The notes beneath the pieces were generated by a model that worked only from the letters and a program-made list of their open reading frames with translations, was not told the DNA's origin and did no database searches. Position numbers and translations under genes: made by a program. Of a stretch of DNA of 64,000 bases, positions 8,023-15,193 are shown in pieces. Source of the stretch: Eubacteriales bacterium mix99 (GTDB lineage Bacteria > Bacillota > Clostridia > Caldicoprobacterales > DTU083); NCBI GenBank assembly GCA_038396605.1, contig CP121690.1:900500-964499 (forward strand), written 5' to 3'. Each line of letters opens with the position of its first letter. Positions within the stretch are counted from its first letter, which is position 1.

Positions 8023-9513
8023 CTAACCAATGGTTCCTTCCAGTTCAATATTGATCAGCCGGTTCATCTCCACCGCATATTCCAGGGGAAGCTCCCGGGA
8101 AATCGGTTCCACAAATCCCCGGACGATCATGGCTCTGGCCTCCTGCTCCGTGAGACCCCTGGCCATCAGGTAGAACACGGCCTCATCGCTGATGCGCCCG
8201 ACTTTCGCCTCATGCCCGACATCCGACTCATCGGTGCGGATATCCAGTGACGGGATAGTATCCGACCGGGAGTCGCTGTCCATCATCAGGGATTCACAGA
8301 CAGCAGAGGATTTCGACCCCACCGCTTGCGGCAGGATTTCCACGGTACTGCGGTAAACAGCAATTCCTCCGTCCTTGGAAATGGAGCGGGAATGAATTGT
8401 GGAATACGTATTGGGTGCCGCATGCACCACTTTGGTACCGGTATCCAGGTTCTGACCTTTCCCGGAAAAGGAAATGCCGGTAAAGGTGGATCTTGCCCCC
8501 TCCCCTTTCAGAATGCTGGAAGGATACAGCATGGTAACATGGGAACCAAAGGTCCCGGATATCCACTCAATGGTGCCGTTCTTTTCCACAACAGCACGCT
8601 TGGTATTGAGGTTCATCATATTTTTCGACCAGTTCTCAATGGTGGAATACCGCAGAGTGGCCCCTTCCCGCACGTACAACTCCACACAGCCGGCATGCAG
8701 GTTCAGCATATTGTATCCCGGAGCGGAGCAGCCTTCAATAAAGTGAACACTTGCACCTTTTTCCACAACGATCAGCGTATGCTCAAACTGCCCGGCGCCG
8801 GCGGCGTTCAGCCGGAAATAGGACTGAAGCGGGAAATCCAGATGCACCCCTTCGGGCACATAAACAAAGGAACCGCCCGACCATACCGCGCCATGAAGCG
8901 CCACAAATTTATGCTCCTCCGGCGGTACCAGCTTCATGAAAAGCTTTCGGACGATATCCTCGTGTTCCCGCACCGCCGTTTCCATATCGGTATAAATTAC
9001 ACCCTGTTTCGACAGCTCGTCCCGGATATTATGGTAAACCACTTCGGAATCATACTGTGCTCCCACGCCTGCCAGGGATTTCTGCTCCGCCTGCGGAATC
9101 CCCAGACGCTCAAAGGTATCCTTGATGTACCCGGGAACCTGATTCCAGTCACTTTTCATATCCGTATTTGGCCTGACATAGGCGACGATGTCGTCCATAT
9201 GAAGCTCGTCCAGAGACGGTCCCCAGTCCGGCATCGGCAACCGGTTATAAATTTCCAGCGAACGAAGGCGATGCTGCAGCATCCATTCCGGCTCATTTTT
9301 CATTTTTGATATTTCCGTTACAATCTCAGGAGTCAGACCCTTGTCTGTCTTGAAGCTGCTTTGATCCCTATCCCGAAAATCGAAACGTTCCCTGTCGGCT
9401 TCCTCCAGCATTGCCTTTTGTCTTTCCAGCTTTTCCGCTTCCTTTGCTTTTCGGTCTGCCGCCATTCGGTCTGTCGTATTTCCTGTATTTTTTAAATTGC
9501 TTGTTTTTTCCAT
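8023..9513 (-). CDS. sufB: Fe-S assembly scaffold protein SufB
   Basis: About 496 residues. SufB is the main cluster-building subunit of the SufBCD complex. Seen: the beta-helix core with VYVPEGVHLDFPLQSYFRLN, FIEGCSAPGYN, GSKSSAVCESLMMD, the conserved D-E-S-D-V-G-HEA motif, and the C-terminal FYLMARGLTEQEARAMIV. The ATG at 9513 is preferred because GGAAGGG lies before it; another ATG five codons upstream has poor spacing. The first 60 residues are highly charged. Confidence 0.96.
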   Translation of the reverse strand: MEKTSNLKNTGNTTDRMAADRKAKEAEKLERQKAMLEEADRERFDFRDRDQSSFKTDKGLTPEIVTEISKMKNEPEWMLQHRLRSLEIYNRLPMPDWGPSLDELHMDDIVAYVRPNTDMKSDWNQVPGYIKDTFERLGIPQAEQKSLAGVGAQYDSEVVYHNIRDELSKQGVIYTDMETAVREHEDIVRKLFMKLVPPEEHKFVALHGAVWSGGSFVYVPEGVHLDFPLQSYFRLNAAGAGQFEHTLIVVEKGASVHFIEGCSAPGYNMLNLHAGCVELYVREGATLRYSTIENWSKNMMNLNTKRAVVEKNGTIEWISGTFGSHVTMLYPSSILKGEGARSTFTGISFSGKGQNLDTGTKVVHAAPNTYSTIHSRSISKDGGIAVYRSTVEILPQAVGSKSSAVCESLMMDSDSRSDTIPSLDIRTDESDVGHEAKVGRISDEAVFYLMARGLTEQEARAMIVRGFVEPISRELPLEYAVEMNRLINIELEGTIG

Positions 9514-9534
9514 TCTCGTCCCTTCCATCCCTGC

Positions 9535-10275
9535 TTACTCAAGCACCGAAGCATAGCCTTCCCGGTTTATTTTATCGATCACAGAGGCATCCGTTGTCCG
9601 GACCATACGCCCGTTCGCTATGATATGAACATAATCCACGGGGAGATCCTCCAGGATCCTGGTAATATGGGTAATAATAAGGATTGCGTTGTCCTTGTTT
9701 TTATAGTGGTGAATGCTCTCGGAAATCGTCCTTACCGCGTCAATATCCAACCCGGAATCGGTTTCGTCCAGGATAGCCAGCTTCGGGTTCAGAACGGCCA
9801 TCTGGAGAACTTCGTTCTTCTTCTTTTCCCCGCCGGAAAACCCTACATTAAGATAGCGGGTTGCATAGGAAGGATCAATCCCCAGCTCTTCCATCCTGGA
9901 ACGGAGCTCTTTCCGAAAGGGAATCAGCCTGATTTCCTCTCCGGTACAGGCTGCCTTTGCAGAGCGCAGAAAATTCTCAACCGTGATTCCGGGAATTTCC
10001 TCGGGCGCCTGAAAGGAAAGGAAGATCCCTTTTCTGGCCCGGACATCCGGCTTTTCCTCTGTAATGTCCTCTCCTTCAAATAAAATGCTTCCATCCTCCA
10101 CGTGATAGCGCGGATCTCCCATAATGACATTGGCCAGTGTGGATTTTCCCGCGCCGTTGGGGCCCATCAGCACATGTACTTCTCCGGCCTGGATCGAAAG
10201 GTCGATCCCGTCCAATATGCGCTTCCCTCCGGCAGACGCACTAAGATTATGAATACTCAATAAATTCTTTGGCAT
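9535..10275 (-). CDS. sufC: Fe-S assembly ATPase SufC
   Basis: 246-residue ABC-type ATPase that powers the SufBCD scaffold; not a transporter. Seen: Walker A GPNGAGKST, Q-loop SFQAPEEIPG, signature NVGFSGGEKKKNEVLQ (the KKKNE form is SufC-specific), Walker B LAILDETDSGLDIDA, and the H-loop ITH. The ATG at 10275 follows GAAGAGGTG, inside the last codons of the marR gene (19-bp overlap), so the regulator and suf genes form one transcript. Confidence 0.97.
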   Translation of the reverse strand: MPKNLLSIHNLSASAGGKRILDGIDLSIQAGEVHVLMGPNGAGKSTLANVIMGDPRYHVEDGSILFEGEDITEEKPDVRARKGIFLSFQAPEEIPGITVENFLRSAKAACTGEEIRLIPFRKELRSRMEELGIDPSYATRYLNVGFSGGEKKKNEVLQMAVLNPKLAILDETDSGLDIDAVRTISESIHHYKNKDNAILIITHITRILEDLPVDYVHIIANGRMVRTTDASVIDKINREGYASVLE

Positions 10276-10796
10276 TTTTCGCACCTCTTCAATGTTGATT
10301 CCTGAGAATGACCGGCTTGGCCAGCCATTTGGGCAATGGAGCAATTTTCATTCACGGCGGTGTCATTGATAATCAAATCCATCATCCCGATGACTTTTTC
10401 TACGGAGTTCTCATCCAATCCCCGGACATATTCCTCCAGATCGGATCTCAGTTTTCCATAGTGCCCGTCATATCCCCTGCAGGCAGCTTCCCCGGCGTCC
10501 GTCAGTTTATAATAGACTTCCTTTTTGTTCCCGACGATGCGATATGGCTCCAGATATCCCTTTTTATCCAGCTTTTTGGCAAGCTGTGCCACCGCACCGT
10601 TGGTAATCCCCAGATACTGCGACAAGTCGCTGGCTCTGGCCCCTTCGTTATGCTGCACACACTTCAGCAGGCAAATATCGGAATAGGTCAGTTTGTGCGC
10701 CGTTCCATAATTCCTGGAAATTTTTAACTCGCACATCATAATATTCTGCGTCTGATACAGCTTTTCTATTAGACTTCCCCTTTTCTTCCTATCCAT
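10257..10796 (-). CDS. MarR-type winged-helix regulator heading the suf operon, with C-terminal cysteines
   Basis: About 179 residues. Residues 35-110 form a MarR winged helix-turn-helix (DLSQYLGITNGAVAQLAKKLDKKGYLEPYR, wing NKKEVYYKLTDAG). A C-terminal extension carries NENC and, 20 residues later, RCEKCQRIY, so three cysteines are grouped in the tail, with others in the body. It is co-transcribed with sufC (overlapping). I infer a local suf regulator that may sense Fe-S or redox state, analogous in role to SufR or IscR but of another family. The exact start is uncertain among GTG 10805, ATG 10802 and ATG 10796; the last has the best ribosome-site spacing. Confidence 0.85.
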   Translation of the reverse strand: MDRKKRGSLIEKLYQTQNIMMCELKISRNYGTAHKLTYSDICLLKCVQHNEGARASDLSQYLGITNGAVAQLAKKLDKKGYLEPYRIVGNKKEVYYKLTDAGEAACRGYDGHYGKLRSDLEEYVRGLDENSVEKVIGMMDLIINDTAVNENCSIAQMAGQAGHSQESTLKRCEKCQRIY

Positions 10797-10813
10797 ATCC
10801 ATCACCTCAGACT

Positions 10814-10870
10814 ATTTTATAGCAGCTAAACAAAAAAGTCAATATTCTTTAGCAACTAAAAAATATTGAC
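10814..10870 (-). promoter_or_regulatory. suf operon promoter with two MarR-like operators and a 33-bp palindrome
   Basis: Reverse strand: -35 TTGACT (10842-10837), 17-bp spacer, -10 TAAAAT (10819-10814). TTTAGCAACTAAA (10848-10860) lies just upstream of the -35, and the near copy TATAGCAGCTAAA (10818-10830, 11/13 identical) overlaps the -10, exactly 30 bp away. The first is the centre of a longer inverted repeat, 10838-10870, whose 15-bp arms match at 14 positions around CAA. The leader before the regulator's start is very short, about 10-12 nt. Confidence 0.8.
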
Positions 10871-10941
10871 TCTTTAAAAACCCAAAAATTCATCCTGAAT
10901 ATTTATGATGATATTTTACGCTGTTTTTCTGCCAAAGCAGG

Positions 10942-11331
10942 CTAATCCCCGGGATTGGTCTGATACGCGCGCATAAAATCCTGCATCGCCTGGATGGAAT
11001 CGTTGCTGATCACGTGCTCAATGGCACAGGCATCCGTATCCGCTGTTTTATAGTCCAGTTTCAGGATTTCCATAAAGAACTTCCGGATGGTATGATGCTT
11101 ATTGGAAGTATGTTTTGCAAACTCCCTTCCTTTGGGAGTCAGAAATATTTCCCCATATTTTTCATTTGTGATCAGGCCTTTTTCAGAGAGTGTTGCCATG
11201 GCACTGTTGGTACTCGGCCGTGTCACTCCCATCCAGCTGGCAATATCGGATACTCTTGCACCATTGTCCCCGCTCGACAGCTCAAATACCGCTTCCAGAT
11301 AATTCTCCATGGAAAATGTCAGCTTCTCCAT
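10942..11331 (-). CDS. DtxR/MntR-family metal-dependent repressor
   Basis: 129 residues from the ATG at 11331, chosen because AAAGGAGGGAGG precedes it. N-terminal winged helix (ENYLEAVFEL, SDIASWMGVTRPSTNSAM, GEIFLTPKG), then a dimerisation/metal region with HHTIRKFFMEIL and DACAIEHVIS, whose Cys, Glu and His are family metal ligands. It lacks the C-terminal SH3 domain, as in MntR-type proteins. It is a candidate for the protein that reads the AGTTAGATATATCTAACT palindromes at 5.0 and 19.4-20.1 kb, but no copy lies in front of its own gene. Confidence 0.9.
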   Translation of the reverse strand: MEKLTFSMENYLEAVFELSSGDNGARVSDIASWMGVTRPSTNSAMATLSEKGLITNEKYGEIFLTPKGREFAKHTSNKHHTIRKFFMEILKLDYKTADTDACAIEHVISNDSIQAMQDFMRAYQTNPGD

Positions 11332-11566
11332 TGGCGTTCCTCCCTCCTTTTCATAGGGCGCCCCTCTCAGCAATTCACAGGCCTTACTGTATCTCTTTTT
11401 CAAAAATAATTTAATGGGCATCCCGACTATATACACCCGTTTTCATCGATTTCCTTTCTTACATCCTACATCTGCTTGATGTACAATGCAACCTTTTTTT
11501 GAGTAGTTTTGCCCAAAGCGATCCTTCAACCGGATAACGTTACTATGCGGTAACTGTAGGCATAAT

Positions 11567-11609
11567 AAAAAAGCCGCATTGTGCTGTAAGCCCAGCAAAC
11601 ATGCGACTC
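11567..11609 (-). terminator. Terminator downstream of tRNA-Arg
   Basis: On the reverse strand AGTCGCAT pairs with ATGCGGCT and TGCTG with CAGCA, followed by TTTTTTATT. It lies immediately 3' of the tRNA. Confidence 0.85.
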
Positions 11610-11612
11610 TTT

Positions 11613-11689
11613 TGGTGTACCCGGAGGGATTCGAACCCACGACCTCTTGATTCGTAGTCAAGCACTCTATCCAACTGAGCTACGGGTAC
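11613..11689 (-). tRNA. tRNA-Arg (anticodon ACG)
   Basis: 77-nt cloverleaf with encoded CCA. Acceptor GTACCCG pairs with CGGGTAC, D-arm AGCTCAGTTGGATAGAGT, anticodon stem CTTGA/TCAAG with loop CTACGAA (anticodon ACG, Arg), T-arm GTGGGTTCGAATCCC. The gene lies between two terminators. Confidence 0.97.
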
Positions 11690-11692
11690 AAA

Positions 11693-11715
11693 ACAGTCCT
11701 TTTTTTAAGGACTGT
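11693..11715 (-). terminator. Terminator between rhaA and tRNA-Arg
   Basis: ACAGTCCTT and AAGGACTGT form a perfect 9-bp stem with an A5 loop, about 65 bp after the rhaA stop. The T tail on the reverse strand is short (TTTT), so efficiency is uncertain. Confidence 0.6.
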
Positions 11716-11779
11716 AATTCTATTTTAAGCCATTCCGTCCATTCTGTCAACAGGCAGGTGCACTGTTTTCCCTGATTTT

Positions 11780-13060
11780 TTATTTTCGATTGGCAAGCAC
11801 GGAATCTTCATATTCTTTGACGCTGTTCAGCCAATCTGCGCCCACGGGTACGTGCTGGTCCAGACAGAACCTGTTCCATACCGCACCATAGGGCAGTGTC
11901 TTGAACTCCTCCATCAGGGCAAGCCGATTCCCCAGGTCCCCGTTCTCCTCCGCTTCCCGCAGCAGGCCGACAGGCTCAAGCATGGCAATCAGCATGGCCT
12001 TCATCGCATTGCGGGTGCCAATCACCCAGGCAGACAAACGGTTGATGCTGGCGTCAAAGAAATCCAGGGCAATGTGTACGCGATCCAGAACATTGCAGCG
12101 TATGACTTCGTGAGCAATCGCCATCAGATCATCGTTCAATATGGGAACATGATCACTGTCCCATCGGACTCCCCTGCTTAGATGAAGCAGAATCTCTCCG
12201 GAAAAGTTCAGAAGAGCAGATATCTTGTCCGCAATCCCCTCTGTGGGATGAAAATGTCCTGCGTCCAGACATATCATAATGTTTCTGGTCAGGGCATAGC
12301 CCATATAAAATTCATGGGATCCCACAACATAGGCTTCCGAACCAATGCCGAACAGCTTGCTCTCCACCGCATCCTTCACATAGTTCTCATCGTATTTGAC
12401 GGACAGGATCTCATCCAGGGAATCCTTCAGAATCCGGCGATGTATCATGCGGTCCGCCGGCAAGTCCTTGGAACCGTCCGGAATCCATATATTATGGATC
12501 GCCGGGCTGCCCAGCTCCCTGCCAATGGAAGCCGCGATCTCCCGGCATGCCTTCGCGTGACGGATCCAGAACTCCCGAACCTCTTTGTCCCGGCTGGCCA
12601 GGGTAAATCCGGAATCCGCCATGGGATGAGAGAAGAAAGTGGAATTGAAATCCATGCCGATATGGTTCTCCCTTGCCCATTTGATCCATTTCTGAAAATA
12701 CTCCGGCTTCAGCTGATCCCGTTCCACAAATGTTCCGCCCGTTTCCGCATAACTGGCATGCAGATTCACCCGCTGCTTTCCCGGAATCAGGGACATGGCC
12801 TTTTTCATGTCCGAGCGCAGTTCTTCCCCATTCCGGGGCTTTCCGGGATAATTGCCGGTGGCCATGATGCCTCCGCCGGACAAACCATTGGCATTTGCCT
12901 CCAGTCCCGTTACATCGTCTCCCTGCCAGCAATGCATGGAAATCTCCAGACCCGCCATCCGCTTCAAAACCGCATCCGTATCGACACCGAACTTTCCATA
13001 CAGCTCTCTTGCACGACCATAATCCTCTTCCACCTGGTCATCAGAATAGATTTGAATCAT
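11780..13060 (-). CDS. rhaA: L-rhamnose isomerase
   Basis: 426 residues; converts L-rhamnose to L-rhamnulose in the cytoplasm, a Mn2+/Zn2+-dependent TIM-barrel enzyme. Seen: GLEISMHCWQGDDVTGLE near residue 40, NLHASYAE, GMDFNSTFFSHP, AIHNIWIPDGSKD, the metal-site GSHEFYMGYA and CLDAGHFHPTE, and HLSRGVRWDSDHVP. Length is typical. Start is supported by GGGGGAAGG. The kinase and aldolase partners (rhaB, rhaD) are not in the window, so it stands alone here. Confidence 0.96.
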   Translation of the reverse strand: MIQIYSDDQVEEDYGRARELYGKFGVDTDAVLKRMAGLEISMHCWQGDDVTGLEANANGLSGGGIMATGNYPGKPRNGEELRSDMKKAMSLIPGKQRVNLHASYAETGGTFVERDQLKPEYFQKWIKWARENHIGMDFNSTFFSHPMADSGFTLASRDKEVREFWIRHAKACREIAASIGRELGSPAIHNIWIPDGSKDLPADRMIHRRILKDSLDEILSVKYDENYVKDAVESKLFGIGSEAYVVGSHEFYMGYALTRNIMICLDAGHFHPTEGIADKISALLNFSGEILLHLSRGVRWDSDHVPILNDDLMAIAHEVIRCNVLDRVHIALDFFDASINRLSAWVIGTRNAMKAMLIAMLEPVGLLREAEENGDLGNRLALMEEFKTLPYGAVWNRFCLDQHVPVGADWLNSVKEYEDSVLANRK

Positions 13061-13143
13061 TGAAACCTTCCCCCTGTCTTCCGGTCGTTGTCCTTATATT
13101 GTTTTTTGTGGAATCATTCCCCGTTCCATTATCAGGATTTCAT

Positions 13144-13167
13144 AAAAAAGGATCCCCGTAAGGATCC
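13144..13167 (-). terminator. Terminator after the zinc-ribbon gene
   Basis: Two GGATCC units pair around TTACGG, followed on the reverse strand by TTTTTT. It lies about 97 bp past the small gene's stop and upstream of rhaA. Confidence 0.7.
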
Positions 13168-13263
13168 ATAATCCTTCCTGATTATATACTACGACACGGA
13201 TTTGCAGATTCCTTCCGGAAAAGCAAATCCGTTATGGCAGAGGAAGGTCTGAGGGAGACCGTA

Positions 13264-13422
13264 TCATTCAAATTTCTGTGCCACGGCATCGAAGCAGTCC
13301 TTGCAATATCCTTCATAAAGCGTACCGCATTCATCACACACGCACTCTCCGCATTCGGGACAGCTGTGGGCAATCGATTCGTCACAGGTGCAACCGCAGA
13401 CTGAACAGGTAACCTGAGCCAT
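13264..13422 (-). CDS. 52-residue cysteine-rich zinc-ribbon protein
   Basis: Starts MAQVTCSVCGCTCDES, with a GGGGG ribosome site at good spacing. It has cysteines in C-x2-C-x-C-x-C, C-x2-C-x2-C-x2-C and C-x2-C groups, enough for two zinc or metal sites, and a Glu/Asp-rich backbone. No catalytic motif is visible. I do not recognise a named family; small proteins of this kind occur as orphan genes in clostridia. It stands alone between rhaA and the oadB gene and has its own terminator. A longer in-frame reading upstream is less likely because the ribosome site fits this ATG. Confidence 0.75.
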   Translation of the reverse strand: MAQVTCSVCGCTCDESIAHSCPECGECVCDECGTLYEGYCKDCFDAVAQKFE

Positions 13423-13672
13423 AAAATTACTACCCCCTTTCCGTTTTGATCTCTCTTTCCTTTGTATTTTCCCAAATTCCACGGCAATTATCCCAATGCT
13501 TTTCGATGCTTTGTGCGAAAACCTGTGCGGGAAATTTGTTTCACTTTTCCGTTTGACAAGGAGCGATCCTTTCAATATAATATATCGTAGCCGGGTTTGA
13601 TTTTTTTACGACAATTGCCCGGTCGGAATGTTCCAAAAAATTTATACAAAGGTAGAAGGGATGCTGTTTTTT

Positions 13673-14803
13673 ATGGGCAATTTAAGCAAGCTGCTGAGCG
13701 GCATAAGAGGCTTGACCTGGCAGAGTGTACTAATGATGGCAATTGGTTGCGTTTTGATTTATCTGGCAATCAAAAAGGAATATGAGCCGCTTTTGCTTCT
13801 CCCGATCGGATTCGGTGCAATCATGACCAACATACCCGGATCTGCCGCAGTCGGAGAGCATGGCTTTCTGACCATTCTCTATGATGCAGGTATTGTAACA
13901 GAATTATTTCCGATTCTCATTTTTATTGCAGTAGGCGCCATGATCGACTTTACTCCATTACTGAAGCAACCCGTCACTCTTTTCTTCGGTGCAGCTGCGC
14001 AGTTTGGTATTTTTGCCGCCATGCTTCTGGCAGCAGGTGCCAATTTAATATGGCCGGGCATCTTCAGCCTGAAGGAAGCAGCCGCCATTGGCATTATCGG
14101 CGCAGCCGACGGTCCCACCTCCATTTTCGTCGGGAATCTGTTTGCTCCAAGATTTATGGGAGCCATTACCGTAGCGGCATATTCCTATATGGCATTGGTT
14201 CCGATGATTCAGCCTCCGGTTATCAAGGCATTGACAACAAAGGAAGAGCGTAAAATTCACATGGATATCAGTTATGATGTAAAGGTATCCAAAACCGTTT
14301 TGATCCTGTTCCCCATTGTCGTTACCATCGTTGCAGGGATTGTTGCCCCCATCTCCGTTCCGTTGATCGGCGCATTGATGTTTGGAAATCTGATCCGCGA
14401 ATGCGGCGTGCTGGAACATCTTTCCCAAACTGCTCAGAACGAGCTGGGAAATCTTGTTACGCTGCTCCTTGGCATCACCATCGGCTCAACCATGGTGGCA
14501 AAGGAATTCCTTACTTTAAATACTCTGCTGATCCTGTGCATCGGCCTTCTTGCTTTTGTTTTTGATACGGGATTTGGTGTGCTGTTTGCAAAATTTGTAA
14601 ATCTGTTTTTGAAGAAAAAAATCAATCCGATGATCGGTGGCTGCGGAATTTCCGCATTCCCCATGTCCGCCCGGATCGTACAGAAAATGGCTCAGGCAGA
14701 GGATGATCAGAACTTTATCCTGATGCCCGCCATCGGAGCAAATGTTGCCGGACAGATCGGATCCATTGTCGCAGGATCCATTATCCTGGCATTACTCAGT
14801 TAG
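13673..14803 (+). CDS. Sodium-pumping decarboxylase beta subunit (oxaloacetate/methylmalonyl-CoA type)
   Basis: About 376 residues, polytopic membrane protein that couples decarboxylation of a carboxybiotin to Na+ export. Seen: YLAIKKEYEPLLLLPIGFG near the N-terminus, GIIGAADGPTSIFVGN with the essential Asp of the ion site, and the C-terminal GCGISAFPMSARIVQ. The ATG at 13673 is chosen because the N-terminus then matches the family; upstream in-frame starts exist at 13628 and 13661. A gamma-like subunit follows by 14 bp. The alpha (carboxyltransferase) and biotin-carrier subunits are absent from the window, so the substrate cannot be assigned. Confidence 0.9.
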   Translation: MGNLSKLLSGIRGLTWQSVLMMAIGCVLIYLAIKKEYEPLLLLPIGFGAIMTNIPGSAAVGEHGFLTILYDAGIVTELFPILIFIAVGAMIDFTPLLKQPVTLFFGAAAQFGIFAAMLLAAGANLIWPGIFSLKEAAAIGIIGAADGPTSIFVGNLFAPRFMGAITVAAYSYMALVPMIQPPVIKALTTKEERKIHMDISYDVKVSKTVLILFPIVVTIVAGIVAPISVPLIGALMFGNLIRECGVLEHLSQTAQNELGNLVTLLLGITIGSTMVAKEFLTLNTLLILCIGLLAFVFDTGFGVLFAKFVNLFLKKKINPMIGGCGISAFPMSARIVQKMAQAEDDQNFILMPAIGANVAGQIGSIVAGSIILALLS

Positions 14804-14817
14804 GAGGTGTTCGTTTC

Positions 14818-14937
14818 ATGGATATTGTTATGGGTGCACTGGAAGTCATGGGAGTTGGATTAGCAGGTGTATTCCTGGTTCTGGCCCTGTTTTACGGACT
14901 GGTCAAACTGATGATGAAACTGTTTCCCGGGGACTGA
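14818..14937 (+). CDS. 39-residue OadG-like gamma subunit of the decarboxylase
   Basis: MDIVMGALEVMGVGLAGVFL begins a 39-residue peptide with one hydrophobic span (about residues 11-27), then a basic segment and an FPGD end. It is preceded by AGGAGGTG and lies 14 bp after the beta subunit. The position and topology match the small gamma subunits that assemble the decarboxylase, but it lacks the long hydrophilic C-terminal tail with Zn-binding residues found in enterobacterial OadG. Confidence 0.75.
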   Translation: MDIVMGALEVMGVGLAGVFLVLALFYGLVKLMMKLFPGD

Positions 14938-15193
14938 TTCCACCGGCTTTTTATAGTATCATGATGCTCCCGCAGACACAGGAGGTCATAATACTGTAAA
15001 AAACCGTATAGACTATTTTTGATAAGCATCATTGTATTTGCATGCGACACGGCTCTTTAGGAGGGAGAGTCCGCCGGTCCGGTATCCATGGGGCCCATAA
15101 GTTTAAATGTCTGGCCGGCCCCGTTGTTGCATCTGCTACAATACGATGTTTCAATATAAATATTATTACTTAATGATTAGGGGGAGATAAAAA
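14938..15193 (+). other. Leader region before the pyrophosphatase
   Basis: 256 bp without a gene. It contains G/C-rich dyads around 15060-15120 (for example GGCCGGCC and GCCGGTCCGG) inside an otherwise A/T-rich sequence, so a structured 5' leader is possible. I could not match it to a known riboswitch and see no convincing promoter. Confidence 0.35.

Noticed and set aside
8326-9309. Long forward open frame inside sufB
   Set aside because: Shadow of a strongly conserved reverse-strand gene; no ribosome site and no protein character.
10861-10895. Forward-strand promoter opposite the suf promoter (TTGACT at 10866)
   Set aside because: It is the mirror image of the reverse -35 within the palindrome; no acceptable -10 follows and no forward gene exists there.
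14938-15193. Possible fluoride or other riboswitch before hppA
   Set aside because: I searched for the GATG/CTCC-type fluoride core and other known cores and found none; only generic G/C-rich dyads.
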